Source: Leuconostoc lactis
GTDB lineage: Bacteria; Bacillota; Bacilli; Lactobacillales; Lactobacillaceae
Direction: 5' to 3'
Length of the DNA: 64,000 bases
Assembly (NCBI RefSeq): GCF_007954625.1
Contig: NZ_CP042420.1
Span: 468,501-532,500, forward strand
This document shows, in pieces, positions 54,534-63,012 of this stretch. Positions within the stretch are counted from its first letter, which is position 1. Every line of letters begins with the position of its first letter. Both the position numbers and the translations under genes were made by a program. The notes under the pieces are model-generated. The model saw only the letters and a list, made by a program, of their open reading frames with translations. It was not told the DNA's origin and made no database searches.

Positions 54534-55601
54534 TTAGTTGTCAAATTTTTGCTGAAAGACGGCTTCCCACTGCGCCAAAATTGGCGCAATTTTAAAGTCT
54601 TCAACGCGTTGTAAACTTTTTTGGGCATATACTGCACGTTGATCCACATCTTGTAACAAGGGTTCAATCGCAGTATATAATGCATCCACATCAGCATTAG
54701 GCGTTAAAATCCCATGCGCGCCTTCAGCTAATACTTCCGCAGAACCAGTATTGTGCATTGCTGCAATCGGCAGGCCAAAACTCATCGCCTCTGCCAATAC
54801 CAATGGGAGCCCTTCCCAACGTGACGTCTGAACAAACAAACTTGCTTGACGATAATGTTCACGCAAGGCATCATCTTTCAATGGCCCACGATAAATGATT
54901 TTATCCGCAACTTGATACTGATCAATCAGCGCTTCAAATGTCGCCATATCCTCGGCTGAGCCACCACCAGCAATCGCTAATTGCCAATCGGCTGGTAATT
55001 TGTCAGCGAGTTTCACCGCAAAATCAATCCCTTTATGCTGAATCGCAATTCTTGCCGTGAAGGCGATCACTTTCTGATTCAGATCAGCTTGCCCACTGGG
55101 CGTAATCGTCAAGGGGTTCCAAATTTTTACCGTCCGGTTATAAGCGGAAAATCCTGCTAAATCAGAATCCGTTAACGCAACAATGACATCCAAAGCCCGT
55201 AAGCCTGCATTAAATTCATCCTGCATCGCCGCGTAATATTGCGTTTGATAGGTTGTCACATTATTGTGCATCCAACCAATCAATTGTGTATTGGGCAACG
55301 TTAATTGTGCCGCAAAACTTGATAATAAGCCCCCTGCCAAAATAACGACATCAAACTGGCGCGCAACTGCTTCAAATTCACGAATTTGTTGCGCAAAACG
55401 TTCAAAAGGTTGCGCATCATTATCTAGGTTCACCGGTGTCTCACTCACTAATAACGGCGCCGCCAATGTATAAAAAGGTGGCATATCAGAAAAACTGTAA
55501 TAGGTGACATCATGGGTTGCTGCTAAGGCATTCCCTACAACAGTTGTTGCCCGTTTCATGCCACCCAAACCAATATTTTCTAAACCAATTAAAATCTTCA
55601 T
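54534..55601 (-). CDS. Glycosyltransferase family 4
   Basis: A 355-residue GT-B retaining glycosyltransferase. N-terminal IGLENIGLGGMKRATTVVGNAL, nucleotide-sugar site VIAFTARIAIQHKGIDFAVKLADKLP and TSRWEGLPLVLAEAMSFGLPIAAMHNTGSAEVL (EX7E motif). The acceptor is unknown, but position next to an ltaS-like gene suggests envelope glycan or glycolipid synthesis. ATG 55601 (MKILIGLENIG) has GGGAGG; an ATG eight codons upstream does not. Confidence 0.88.
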   Translation of the reverse strand: MKILIGLENIGLGGMKRATTVVGNALAATHDVTYYSFSDMPPFYTLAAPLLVSETPVNLDNDAQPFERFAQQIREFEAVARQFDVVILAGGLLSSFAAQLTLPNTQLIGWMHNNVTTYQTQYYAAMQDEFNAGLRALDVIVALTDSDLAGFSAYNRTVKIWNPLTITPSGQADLNQKVIAFTARIAIQHKGIDFAVKLADKLPADWQLAIAGGGSAEDMATFEALIDQYQVADKIIYRGPLKDDALREHYRQASLFVQTSRWEGLPLVLAEAMSFGLPIAAMHNTGSAEVLAEGAHGILTPNADVDALYTAIEPLLQDVDQRAVYAQKSLQRVEDFKIAPILAQWEAVFQQKFDN

Positions 55602-55637
55602 CCTATGCCTCCCAATTAACATCATTTCTATTGTATC

Positions 55638-55682
55638 AAAAAAAGCCCGTTGCGTTGTTGTATCGCAATCCGTGGCTTTTTT
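55638..55682 (-). terminator. Terminator of the ltaS-like gene
   Basis: AAAAAAGCCCGTTGCG / CGCAATCCGTGGGCTTTTTT-like imperfect stem after the stop codon; T-run on the minus strand. Confidence 0.75.
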
Positions 55683-55690
55683 ATTTGATG

Positions 55691-57892
55691 TTATTCACTT
55701 TGACTCCAGTCATCAGCATTACGTGGCATTAGGCGCGTCGAATCCGTTTTTTCATCGTGTATTTCTGGCGCGTCAGTCACATATTGACTCAAAGTTGATT
55801 TATTGCCATTTTTCGCAAACAAGCTCTTTGAAGCTTTGCCTAATGTCTTGTTTTGTTCTTGTAGACGTTTAATTGTCGCACGCTTACTATAGTCAAACTT
55901 GTTAGCATCAACTGATTTAAAGCCTTCTGGCGTGTAGAATCGTAGCAGGTTCTTCTGGTTAAGACTATCTGACATATCTAATTTTTCATTAACCGCTGCT
56001 TGAATACCGTCCAACGTTTTTTGCAATTCTGGCGTTGGTTCTGTAATCATTTGGTTGGTCTGCACATTCCAGTAACGCCCAGCAAGACTCGCAAACTGTG
56101 GCGTGATCCAATCTTTGTTTCTAAATGCCACAATTTGTTCATGTTGTTTACTCAATAAGTCTTGGCCAAATTGAATATAACGCTGCGTCGTAATGCCGAG
56201 TAAATGTTCAAGGGTTGGCGCCACATCGATTTCCCCACCAAAGGTATGGTCAATATAACCATCCGTCATGCCTGGCACATGGATCATGAATGGGACGCGC
56301 TGTAAATTCGCATTGTCCAAGTCACTCCACTGGCTTTCATCTTTGCCCAAAATTGGCGCTAAATATTTTGCATCCGTATTTGAGATGCCATAATGATCCC
56401 CATACAAAACAACCGCAGTATTGTCATACAAGCCTGACTTCTTCAGGTAATCAAAGAACTCCTTCACCGACTGGTCCAAATAGTGATTGGTGATAAAGTA
56501 GTTATCGATAATTTTAGATCCACTATTGGTCGTGACAAAGTTAGGATCTTGATCTTCTTTATCTAACGTGAACGGCGTGTGGTTTGTCACGGTGAGGTAT
56601 TTCGCATAAAACGGTTGCTGCAACTGTTCCAAATAAGGAATCGATTCTTGGAACAACAGTTTATCTTTCAGACCCCAGGTCGTGGCCTTTTGTCCCGTCA
56701 AATCGAAATAGTCACCAGAGACCCAGTTTTGATAACCCATATGCTTGTAAACATTATTACGATTCCAGAAAGTGCCAATGTTCCCATGGAAAACCGCACT
56801 TGAATAGTTCGCCCGCTGGTTCAAAATTGCTGGCATGGCTTGGAATGTCTGATCATTACCAAGCTTTGAGAACAATGACCCTTGGGGCAACCCAAACGTC
56901 GATGTTTCCAGCATATTTTCAGCATCGGATGTTTTACCCTGCCCAACTTCGTTAAAGAAGTTATCAAAAGCCAAGGTACTTTGACTGTGATACAGACTAT
57001 TCAAAAATGGCGTCACTTCTTGCCCGTTAATCTTACGATCAATCGACATTTGCTGGAAACTTTCCAAGTGAATGACAATCACATTTTTACCTTTGGCACG
57101 ACCAAAGAATTGCGGATTGAGGGCCGCATAGTGTTTATTCACATAATTTTTAACTTGCGTAAACTCTGACGGTGTGGCACTTTTGCGCACTTGACTCGTT
57201 TGATAAGTATTAATGGCATCATAAATCGTAAACGGTCCTAGACCTAGATATTTAACCATATACTCCCGATCAAATTGGCGGGTTAACAATTGTGGCCGAT
57301 CAATATCTGATAAAAATAAGTTGGCCATGAGTACAAACACCCCAACTGTTAGCCATTTAAAGGGTTGAAAACGCGGTAATGGTCGTAGATCCAACCTGAT
57401 TTTTCGTGCCAATATTAAGCCAAGCAACACCAAAATATCTAACCAGAATAAGATATCATGGAAGCCAAAGGCAATCGCGCCAGCTGCTTTCCCACCTTGA
57501 TTGACCGTACTATAGCCAAGCATGGTATTGATGGACATGAAATCCGAGAATTCTCGAAAATACACCACATTCAGATACAGCAATAGCGTTAGGACCGTAT
57601 CTAAAATTAACAGCGTGCCATAATATAGCTGCTTGGGTTTAATAAATAACGTCAAGCTGAATAAAATCATCGTAAACCCAATCGGATTCACTAACATTAA
57701 CAACACTTGTAACGGATCTTGAACATGCAACCATTCAAAGTCAACACCATAGGCTAAAATAGTCTTTAAGGTAAACAGCGTCAGAACCCAAGTAAAAAAT
57801 CCGCGTCGCGTATTGAGTTGTCGCAACCAATTTTTTGGCGCTAATGTCGTCTGCCAGAACTGTTTCAAGCTTTTTTTTACACGATTTTTCAT
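55691..57892 (-). CDS. ltaS: LTA synthase family protein (phosphoglycerol transferase)
   Basis: A 733-residue protein with five N-terminal transmembrane helices (about 30-210) and an extracellular sulfatase-fold domain (about 270-640). Catalytic Thr lies in EVGQGKTSDAENML; metal ligands in VIHLESFQQM, VVLYGDHYGIS and the His of TVTNHTPF. It polymerises or primes glycerol-phosphate on lipoteichoic acid. A C-terminal extension (about 640-733) is Lys/Asn-rich. The ATG at 57892 lies seven bases after TATAAT. Confidence 0.92.
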   Translation of the reverse strand: MKNRVKKSLKQFWQTTLAPKNWLRQLNTRRGFFTWVLTLFTLKTILAYGVDFEWLHVQDPLQVLLMLVNPIGFTMILFSLTLFIKPKQLYYGTLLILDTVLTLLLYLNVVYFREFSDFMSINTMLGYSTVNQGGKAAGAIAFGFHDILFWLDILVLLGLILARKIRLDLRPLPRFQPFKWLTVGVFVLMANLFLSDIDRPQLLTRQFDREYMVKYLGLGPFTIYDAINTYQTSQVRKSATPSEFTQVKNYVNKHYAALNPQFFGRAKGKNVIVIHLESFQQMSIDRKINGQEVTPFLNSLYHSQSTLAFDNFFNEVGQGKTSDAENMLETSTFGLPQGSLFSKLGNDQTFQAMPAILNQRANYSSAVFHGNIGTFWNRNNVYKHMGYQNWVSGDYFDLTGQKATTWGLKDKLLFQESIPYLEQLQQPFYAKYLTVTNHTPFTLDKEDQDPNFVTTNSGSKIIDNYFITNHYLDQSVKEFFDYLKKSGLYDNTAVVLYGDHYGISNTDAKYLAPILGKDESQWSDLDNANLQRVPFMIHVPGMTDGYIDHTFGGEIDVAPTLEHLLGITTQRYIQFGQDLLSKQHEQIVAFRNKDWITPQFASLAGRYWNVQTNQMITEPTPELQKTLDGIQAAVNEKLDMSDSLNQKNLLRFYTPEGFKSVDANKFDYSKRATIKRLQEQNKTLGKASKSLFAKNGNKSTLSQYVTDAPEIHDEKTDSTRLMPRNADDWSQSE

Positions 57893-57899
57893 AATCTCC

Positions 57900-57945
57900 A
57901 TTATACCAATAAAGCGATACACCTTGCGTTAAAACTTGTTATAAT
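57900..57945. promoter_or_regulatory. Divergent -10 elements between ltaS and the GNAT gene
   Basis: Minus strand TGG-TATAAT (-10 at 57900-57905) for ltaS and plus strand TGT-TATAAT (-10 at 57940-57945) for the GNAT gene. Both are extended -10 promoters with six to seven bases to their ATG. The start codons are only 59 bases apart. Confidence 0.65.
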
Positions 57946-57951
57946 ACTCGT

Positions 57952-58395
57952 ATGACAGTAGAAATCAAACATCAAATTGGGCTTGGTACCATCCATGACG
58001 ACGCCCTTACAATTCGCACAGCCGTTTTTGTTGCCGAACAAGGGGTGCCCATGCACCTTGAGCTAGATAACCCAACAGTTGAAGCAACGGCCTTACATAT
58101 TGTTGCCTATGTGGACGGCAAACTTGCTGGCACGGCCCGCGTTTTTGAAGAACATCCTGGAATTTGGCATGTCCAACGCGTCGCAACCCTTTATCCGATG
58201 CGCGGTCAAGGTATCGGGCGCCAATTATTCGCCTACATCGAAAAATTAGCCCCAGGTTACCATATCCAAACGCTTGAGCTGGGGGCACAAGTTCAAGCCA
58301 AAGGCTTCTATGAAAACCTCGGTTTCCAAGCTTTTGGCGATGAATTTTACGACGCTAACATTTTACATATCAACATGAAAAAAGAATTGGTGTAA
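57952..58395 (+). CDS. GNAT family N-acetyltransferase
   Basis: A 147-residue ElaA-like acetyltransferase: ALTIRTAVFVAEQGVPMHLELDN at the N-terminus, acetyl-CoA loop VQRVATLYPMRGQGIGRQLFAYIE (about 81-104) and LELGAQVQAKGFYENLGFQAFGDEFYDA. Substrate unknown. There is no Shine-Dalgarno; TATAAT ends six bases before the ATG. Its 3' end shares a terminator with the convergent gene. Confidence 0.9.
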   Translation: MTVEIKHQIGLGTIHDDALTIRTAVFVAEQGVPMHLELDNPTVEATALHIVAYVDGKLAGTARVFEEHPGIWHVQRVATLYPMRGQGIGRQLFAYIEKLAPGYHIQTLELGAQVQAKGFYENLGFQAFGDEFYDANILHINMKKELV

Positions 58396-58410
58396 ATCAA
58401 TTCTTTTTTT
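58377..58410. terminator. Terminator overlapping both convergent stop codons
   Basis: AAAAAAGAATTG-N8-CAATTCTTTTTTT; both arms are coding, so the two genes share a terminator inside their 3' ends. Confidence 0.85.
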
Positions 58411-59191
58411 CGTAGGCCACTTCGACCTGAATCTTGTACGGTTGTTGGACAGCTAGCAACGCCGTGCGCGTCGCAACATGTCCCATGCCACCAGTGATAA
58501 CGACGGATGACAAAGCCAATCGATAGGCCATCATGGCTTGATGTGTGGGTGTCATGCCAACCATGACCAGTGTGCCAAGTTCACGCGCTTGTAATTGGTT
58601 AATGCCCCCCATAATTTTGATGTCACCAGCGACTTCAACCATATCAAAATAGGGTAAAAGCGTGCCTGGGTGATTCGCAAAAATTACATCATGCTGTAAA
58701 ATAATTTGCCGTTGTGCCTGTTCACCCAGATGGCCATAATCTTGTTTCATCAGCCCGAGTTGCATCAACGCCGTGGCTAATTGGGTGATATTGTCTTGCT
58801 GCGTGGCATTGACCGTCACTTCACCCATCATCACGTTTTGCCGTTGATACAGCCCATTAGCAGGTACAATGACTTCATGCACAGCCACTTTTTCTTCCTC
58901 AAGCTGCGGGCCGCCTAACACTTTCTCAATTTTTGGCGAAATATCCCATTTGACCACAGTATTTGTAAAATAGTAAATAATATTTAAAACGACAAAATAA
59001 GCCAAGATGACAAAAACAATGGCAATCATTGCCCCGCGTAGCCAACGCCCATTGGCCAAAAAACGATAGGCAATATATAACACATACCAGACGCCGATAG
59101 CACTAACGGCCGTATAAATTCGATTTTTTGTTTTAGAATTCGTTGAAAAATAGCCCAAATAGCTATTCACTAAATCAAGTAACGTAAACAA
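58397..59191 (-). CDS. DUF6681-like membrane protein
   Basis: A 264-residue protein, starting with TTG (AGGAGG lies upstream inside the preceding gene). LLDLVNSYLGYFSTNSKTKNRIYTAVSA at the N-terminus is followed by two transmembrane helices (about 28-45 and 52-75). The long soluble domain has VHEVIVPANGLYQRQNVMMGEV and VVITGGMGHVATRTALL. From memory this matches the lactobacillus DUF6681 family; function unknown. Its start abuts the stop of the Ser-rich gene. Confidence 0.7.
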   Translation of the reverse strand: MFTLLDLVNSYLGYFSTNSKTKNRIYTAVSAIGVWYVLYIAYRFLANGRWLRGAMIAIVFVILAYFVVLNIIYYFTNTVVKWDISPKIEKVLGGPQLEEEKVAVHEVIVPANGLYQRQNVMMGEVTVNATQQDNITQLATALMQLGLMKQDYGHLGEQAQRQIILQHDVIFANHPGTLLPYFDMVEVAGDIKIMGGINQLQARELGTLVMVGMTPTHQAMMAYRLALSSVVITGGMGHVATRTALLAVQQPYKIQVEVAYEKKN

Positions 59192-59593
59192 TTATTGGCC
59201 ACCTCCTGTCGGCGTTGTCTCAGGAACCGTTGCGCTCACCGCCTTGTCTGGTACCTGAGACGTTGAACTACTGACAGCTGACGATGATGCCGGCGTACTA
59301 TTTGCCGAGACATCAGCTTGTCGCGACGATGATGACGATGATGGTAAAGATGACGTCACAGTTGAAGAGGATATCACGTTAGTTGATGATGACGTACTGC
59401 TAGGAACCGATTCAGTCACCTGAGATGAACTCGTCACCGATGACACCACACTTGTTTGTCGTGGTGCAACTTGGCCACCCTCTTTGGTACCAGTTGCAAC
59501 ATTGACAGCAAGATTCCCCGCACTAATCGCAATAATCAGGGACACAATTGCTGCCGGCGTTAAAAAAGGCGGCGTCCGATATTTCTTAGTCAT
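59192..59593 (-). CDS. Small membrane-anchored Ser/Thr-rich protein
   Basis: A 133-residue protein: basic MTKKYRTPPF, one hydrophobic helix (about 11-32), then about 95 residues composed mostly of Ser, Thr and Val, ending PETTPTGGGQ. It resembles a cell-surface stalk with no folded domain. Start at 59593 with GGGGG; a longer frame to 59707 lacks support. It directly precedes the DUF6681-like gene and should be co-translated with it. Confidence 0.75.
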   Translation of the reverse strand: MTKKYRTPPFLTPAAIVSLIIAISAGNLAVNVATGTKEGGQVAPRQTSVVSSVTSSSQVTESVPSSTSSSTNVISSSTVTSSLPSSSSSSRQADVSANSTPASSSAVSSSTSQVPDKAVSATVPETTPTGGGQ

Positions 59594-59845
59594 AATTCCC
59601 CCAAAAGCCTTACTAAAAGCTGCTAATATCAATACAATCGACGCTATCCCTCGGTAAAAAATATCCCTATAAGCAACGAAAACCCGCAACTGCTTGCGGG
59701 CGGACATTTTTATAAAATATTTTAGGAGATTTTATTTTTTAGGGAGATTGAGATTGGAGAGAGCGTCCGTTGATTCGTTGTTTGATATCAACACTTGTTG
59801 ATGTATATAATATAACTATTAGAAATTAAATGGAGATTAAAGCAG

Positions 59846-60619
59846 ATGAGACAATATCAGGCCTATTTTATTGATTTAGATGGGACCATCTACCAAGGTA
59901 CAAAACAATATCCGTCAGGCAAACGTTTCATTGACCGGTTACGCGCGCAACAGATGCCTTACCTGTTTGTCACAAATAACTCAACTAAAACGCCTGAAGC
60001 AGTTGCCAACAACCTAAGTCAAAATCATGGGATTGAGACAACACCTGATCAAATCTATACCAGTGCAATGGCAACAGCGGATTACCTCAAGACCCATGTG
60101 CCTGATCAAGCTAAAATTTTAGTTATCGGCGAAGCTGGTTTGCAAACAGCCATCCAGTCCGCCGGTTACACACTTGTGACTGATCATCAGGCGGATGTTG
60201 TCGTCATGGGCTTAGATCGCCAATTCACTTATGACAAATTGGTTCAAGCCACTTTGGCCATTCAAGCTGGTGCACTGTTTATTGCCACTAATTGTGATAC
60301 CAATTTACCAACTGAAGCCGGTATGCTACCTGGTGCCGGCACATTGGTGAGCGCGCTACAAACAGCAACCCAAACCGCGCCCATTATTATTGCCAAGCCC
60401 GAAGCACCCATTATGACTGGCGCTTGCCAACGGCTGGGGGTTGCACCGCAAGACGTCCTGATGGTCGGTGATAATTATCAAACAGATATTCTTGCGGGGA
60501 TCAATAATGGGATTGATACTTTACTAGTCTATTCAGGTGTTTCAACCCCTGAACAAATTGCGCAAGTCACACAAAAGCCAACCTATGAAGTCGCCTCACT
60601 TGATGATTGGGACCTATAA
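59846..60619 (+). CDS. HAD hydrolase, NagD/TIGR01457 family
   Basis: A 257-residue HAD phosphatase with C2 cap. Motif I DLDGTIYQG (10-18), motif II FVTNNSTKTPEAVANNL, motif III Lys in IIAKPEAPIM and motif IV VLMVGDNYQTDILAGINNGIDTLLVYSGV. Such enzymes hydrolyse nucleoside or sugar phosphates. GGAG precedes the ATG. Followed by a parS-containing terminator. Confidence 0.92.
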   Translation: MRQYQAYFIDLDGTIYQGTKQYPSGKRFIDRLRAQQMPYLFVTNNSTKTPEAVANNLSQNHGIETTPDQIYTSAMATADYLKTHVPDQAKILVIGEAGLQTAIQSAGYTLVTDHQADVVVMGLDRQFTYDKLVQATLAIQAGALFIATNCDTNLPTEAGMLPGAGTLVSALQTATQTAPIIIAKPEAPIMTGACQRLGVAPQDVLMVGDNYQTDILAGINNGIDTLLVYSGVSTPEQIAQVTQKPTYEVASLDDWDL

Positions 60620-60620
60620 A

Positions 60621-60652
60621 AAAAACACTGTTTCACGTGAAACAGTGCTTTT
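60621..60652. terminator. Bidirectional terminator containing a parS site
   Basis: A6-CACTGTTTCACGTGAAACAGTG-C-T5, a 22-base palindrome between convergent genes. Its centre is a perfect parS. Confidence 0.85.
60629..60644. other. parS: parS centromere-like site inside a terminator
   Basis: TGTTTCACGTGAAACA, identical to the site at 27719-27734 and to the ParB consensus. It forms the stem of the terminator between the HAD gene and the MFS gene. The extra CAC/GTG flanks extend the stem beyond what ParB needs. Confidence 0.8.
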
Positions 60653-60656
60653 TACG

Positions 60657-61850
60657 TTAATTCACTAAACCGTCTGCTGTTATTTGCCGTTTCGCAGGTC
60701 GGTAAAAAAGGTAATACAGGATGGCCGAAATGATCGGTATAATTGCCGCAATGAAATACAAATCTCTAAATGGGACATACCCATGTAAGGCGCCAAAGGC
60801 ATAAGGTCCGACACCCAAGCCTAAATCTAAGCCGATAAAATACGTCGATAAAGCAATACCAATCCGACGTGCTGACACTAATTTCAAAGTGACCGCCTGA
60901 CCATTTGACATAAAGGTCCCGTAGCCAAGCCCAATAAATGCCCCAGATAGTAGTAACGTCACGCCATGATGGGTTAAGCCTAAAATAATCAGGCCGATCG
61001 TTAAGAAAATATAACTCGGATACATCACCATATTTTCACCAAACCGATCAAAAATCCGCCCAGACATTGGCCGTGTAATCGTGACAATGCCTGCATAGAC
61101 AACAAAGAAGAAGGAACTAACGGCAGCTAGATTCAAACTCTCTGCATACGAGGCCAAAAAGGCTAAAACACTGGAATATGATAACCCCATCAAAAATCCA
61201 ATTAAGGCAATTAAGCCAACTTTATACTCAACAAAACTTGAGATTTGCCATGATTTTAATGCTTGACGATGCGCATCAGTAAGCGTCACATTCGTAATTT
61301 TAATCATAAATAACGCAACCATTGCGGCAGCAATTAATACCACTGACAAAAGCACAATAAAGTGAAAACTCGTCGCATTCAACAACATTAAGCCAACAAA
61401 TGGGCCAATGGCTGCCGCTAAACTTGTGCTTAAACCGTAGTAATTAATCCCCTCACCACGTCGATTATCCGGAATAAAATCCGTGACAATGGCATTCAGG
61501 GCGGTTGAAGTCATCCCGTAGGCAAAACCATTCAACAAACGTACCGTATCCAGCACCAAAATATTGGGAACAAATAAGTAGGCAATTGTTGTCGCCAGAT
61601 AAAAGACGACTCCCCAGCGCGCAATTTGGCGACGACCAACTAACTCTAACTCTTTGCCGACAATGAGTCGCGCCACCAACGTCCCAATAATATATATCCC
61701 TGATGCCACGCCCGCCTGGCCAAACGATGCATGTAGTTCTTCATGTGCAATCACCGCAATAATGACCATCATTAAATAATATACAAGATAGACAATAAAA
61801 TTAATGCTCGTAACTGCTATAAACCCTTTATTAAATAACTTCTCTTCCAT
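60657..61850 (-). CDS. MFS transporter
   Basis: A 397-residue, 12-helix major facilitator. Loop 2-3 motif YIIGTLVARLIVGKELELVGRRQIARWG corresponds to the MFS A-motif, with GFAYGMTSTALNAIVTDFIPDNRRGEGINYYGLSTSLAAAIGPFVG in helix 4-5 (an antiporter-like GP motif). It resembles drug or sugar efflux MFS proteins of the AraJ/YfcJ type. Preceded by a 160-base leader with a short ORF, a promoter and a cre. GGAACGGGA precedes the ATG. Confidence 0.87.
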   Translation of the reverse strand: MEEKLFNKGFIAVTSINFIVYLVYYLMMVIIAVIAHEELHASFGQAGVASGIYIIGTLVARLIVGKELELVGRRQIARWGVVFYLATTIAYLFVPNILVLDTVRLLNGFAYGMTSTALNAIVTDFIPDNRRGEGINYYGLSTSLAAAIGPFVGLMLLNATSFHFIVLLSVVLIAAAMVALFMIKITNVTLTDAHRQALKSWQISSFVEYKVGLIALIGFLMGLSYSSVLAFLASYAESLNLAAVSSFFFVVYAGIVTITRPMSGRIFDRFGENMVMYPSYIFLTIGLIILGLTHHGVTLLLSGAFIGLGYGTFMSNGQAVTLKLVSARRIGIALSTYFIGLDLGLGVGPYAFGALHGYVPFRDLYFIAAIIPIISAILYYLFYRPAKRQITADGLVN

Positions 61851-61899
61851 TTCCCGTTCCTTTGTTTATCATTGCGACAGTTCAAACCCAGCAAGACAG

Positions 61900-61947
61900 C
61901 TAGGTTGGTGACGGTGATAAACGCAGAACGGTCTTAGCGCCGTCCAT
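61900..61947 (-). CDS. Candidate leader peptide of the MFS gene
   Basis: A 15-codon ORF (MDGAKTVLRLSPSPT) with GGAG nine bases upstream, ending 50 bases before the MFS ATG. GGACGG at its start can pair with CCGTTC inside the ORF or CCGTC near its end, and AACGG around its ribosome site can pair with CCGTT. Translation could thus remodel the leader, as in antibiotic-inducible genes. Speculative. Confidence 0.35.
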   Translation of the reverse strand: MDGAKTVLRLSPSPT

Positions 61948-61995
61948 GTTACAAAACTCCGTTCAATTTGACACCGTGCGCTTGCATGAAAACAT

Positions 61996-62047
61996 TGTAA
62001 ACGAAAACAGTTGCATTAAGAATACCACTTTTTCACAAAGTACGCAA
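61996..62047 (-). promoter_or_regulatory. MFS promoter with downstream cre
   Basis: Minus strand TTGCGT (62042-62047), 17 bases, TATTCT (62019-62024). The cre TGTAAACGAAAACA (61996-62009) sits at about +3 to +16, where CcpA would block clearance. Confidence 0.65.
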
Positions 62048-62191
62048 AAAAATTTTAATCATCTCATAAAATACAAGCATGGCTTACGTTAAACGACTAA
62101 TAAATTTTTAATACGTCCATAAACTTAGTGAAACTTAAAGGGAAATAAGATTGAATGAAACTTTCAGAAATATATGACAGTTATTATCCGC
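62048..62191. other. Spacer, nothing identified
   Basis: AT-rich sequence between the MFS promoter and the tRNA terminator. No ORF with start signals. Confidence 0.4.
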
Positions 62192-62221
62192 AAAAAAAAG
62201 AGGTAGCTTTGCGCTACCTCT
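62192..62221 (-). terminator. Terminator of the rRNA-tRNA operon
   Basis: AGAGGTAGC-N5-GCTACCTCT with T8 on the minus strand, just past the last tRNA. Confidence 0.9.
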
Positions 62222-62230
62222 CCTTATTTA

Positions 62231-62304
62231 TGGGCCTGACAGGACTCGAACCTGTGACCCCTGCGTTATCAACACAGTGCTCTAACCAACTGAGCTACAG
62301 GCCC
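62231..62304 (-). tRNA. tRNA-Ile (GAT)
   Basis: Acceptor GGGCCTG/CAGGCCC, discriminator A, anticodon loop TTGATAA giving GAT. Last tRNA of the cluster. Confidence 0.95.
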
Positions 62305-62329
62305 CTCTTATGTCTATTCCTAAACATAA

Positions 62330-62400
<71 letters not shown>

Positions 62401-62431
62401 AAAGCTTTCTGTCTGATACCTCTGGTATCCA

Positions 62432-62504
62432 TGGCGCTGGACGGAATCGAACCGCCGACACTACGAGCTTCAATCGTATGCTCTACCAACTGAGCTACAG
62501 AGCC
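62432..62504 (-). tRNA. tRNA-Phe (GAA)
   Basis: Anticodon loop TTGAAGC giving GAA. Acceptor GGCTCTG against CAGCGCC leaves a T4-C69 mismatch; the rest of the cloverleaf is regular. Discriminator A. Confidence 0.92.
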
Positions 62505-62526
62505 ATCTTAGCACTTTCATACTAAA

Positions 62527-62600
62527 CGGTCACAGCGGGGCTCGAACCCGCGATCTCCTGCGTGACAGGCAGGCGTCCTAACCAACTAGACCATGCGACC
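62527..62600 (-). tRNA. tRNA-Asp (GTC)
   Basis: Acceptor GGTCGCA/TGTGACC with one G-T pair, discriminator G, anticodon loop CTGTCAC giving GTC. Confidence 0.95.
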
Positions 62601-62602
62601 AA

Positions 62603-62676
<74 letters not shown>

Positions 62677-62704
62677 ATAATATTATGTTTGGTATCTCTA
62701 CCTA

Positions 62705-62794
62705 AGGAGAATGTGGGATTCGAACCCACGCGCCGATTTCTCGACCTGACGGTTTTCAAGACCGTTCCCTTCAGCCAGACTTGGGTAATTCTCC
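62705..62794 (-). tRNA. tRNA-Ser (TGA)
   Basis: Long variable arm, anticodon loop CTTGAAA giving TGA, acceptor GGAGAAT/ATTCTCC. The base after the stem is T, unusual as a Ser discriminator. Confidence 0.93.
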
Positions 62795-62822
62795 ATCATC
62801 TGTTGCTTTTTCTTGTCCTACA

Positions 62823-62896
62823 TGGACCTTGTTGGACTCGAACCAACGACCGGACGGTTATGAGCCGTCTGCTCTAACCAACTGAGCTAAAGGTCC
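62823..62896 (-). tRNA. tRNA with CAT anticodon, probably Ile2 (lysidine-modified)
   Basis: Acceptor GGACCTT/AAGGTCC, loop CTCATAA. Sequence and cluster position (between Met and Ser) match the Bacillus subtilis Ile2 tRNA, which is often annotated as Met. TilS would convert C34 to lysidine to read AUA. Confidence 0.8.
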
Positions 62897-62910
62897 TTTT
62901 TTCGAGCCTA

Positions 62911-62984
62911 TCGCGGCAGGGGGGATCGAACCCTCGACCTCCCGGGTATGAACCGGACGCTCTAGCCAGCTGAGCTACACCGCG
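62911..62984 (-). tRNA. Elongator tRNA-Met (CAT)
   Basis: Acceptor CGCGGTG/TGCCGCG, loop TTCATAC giving CAT; C1-G72 is paired, so not an initiator. Confidence 0.9.
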
Positions 62985-63012
62985 ATCGTCTTTGACAAAT
63001 CTGGTTTGTCAA

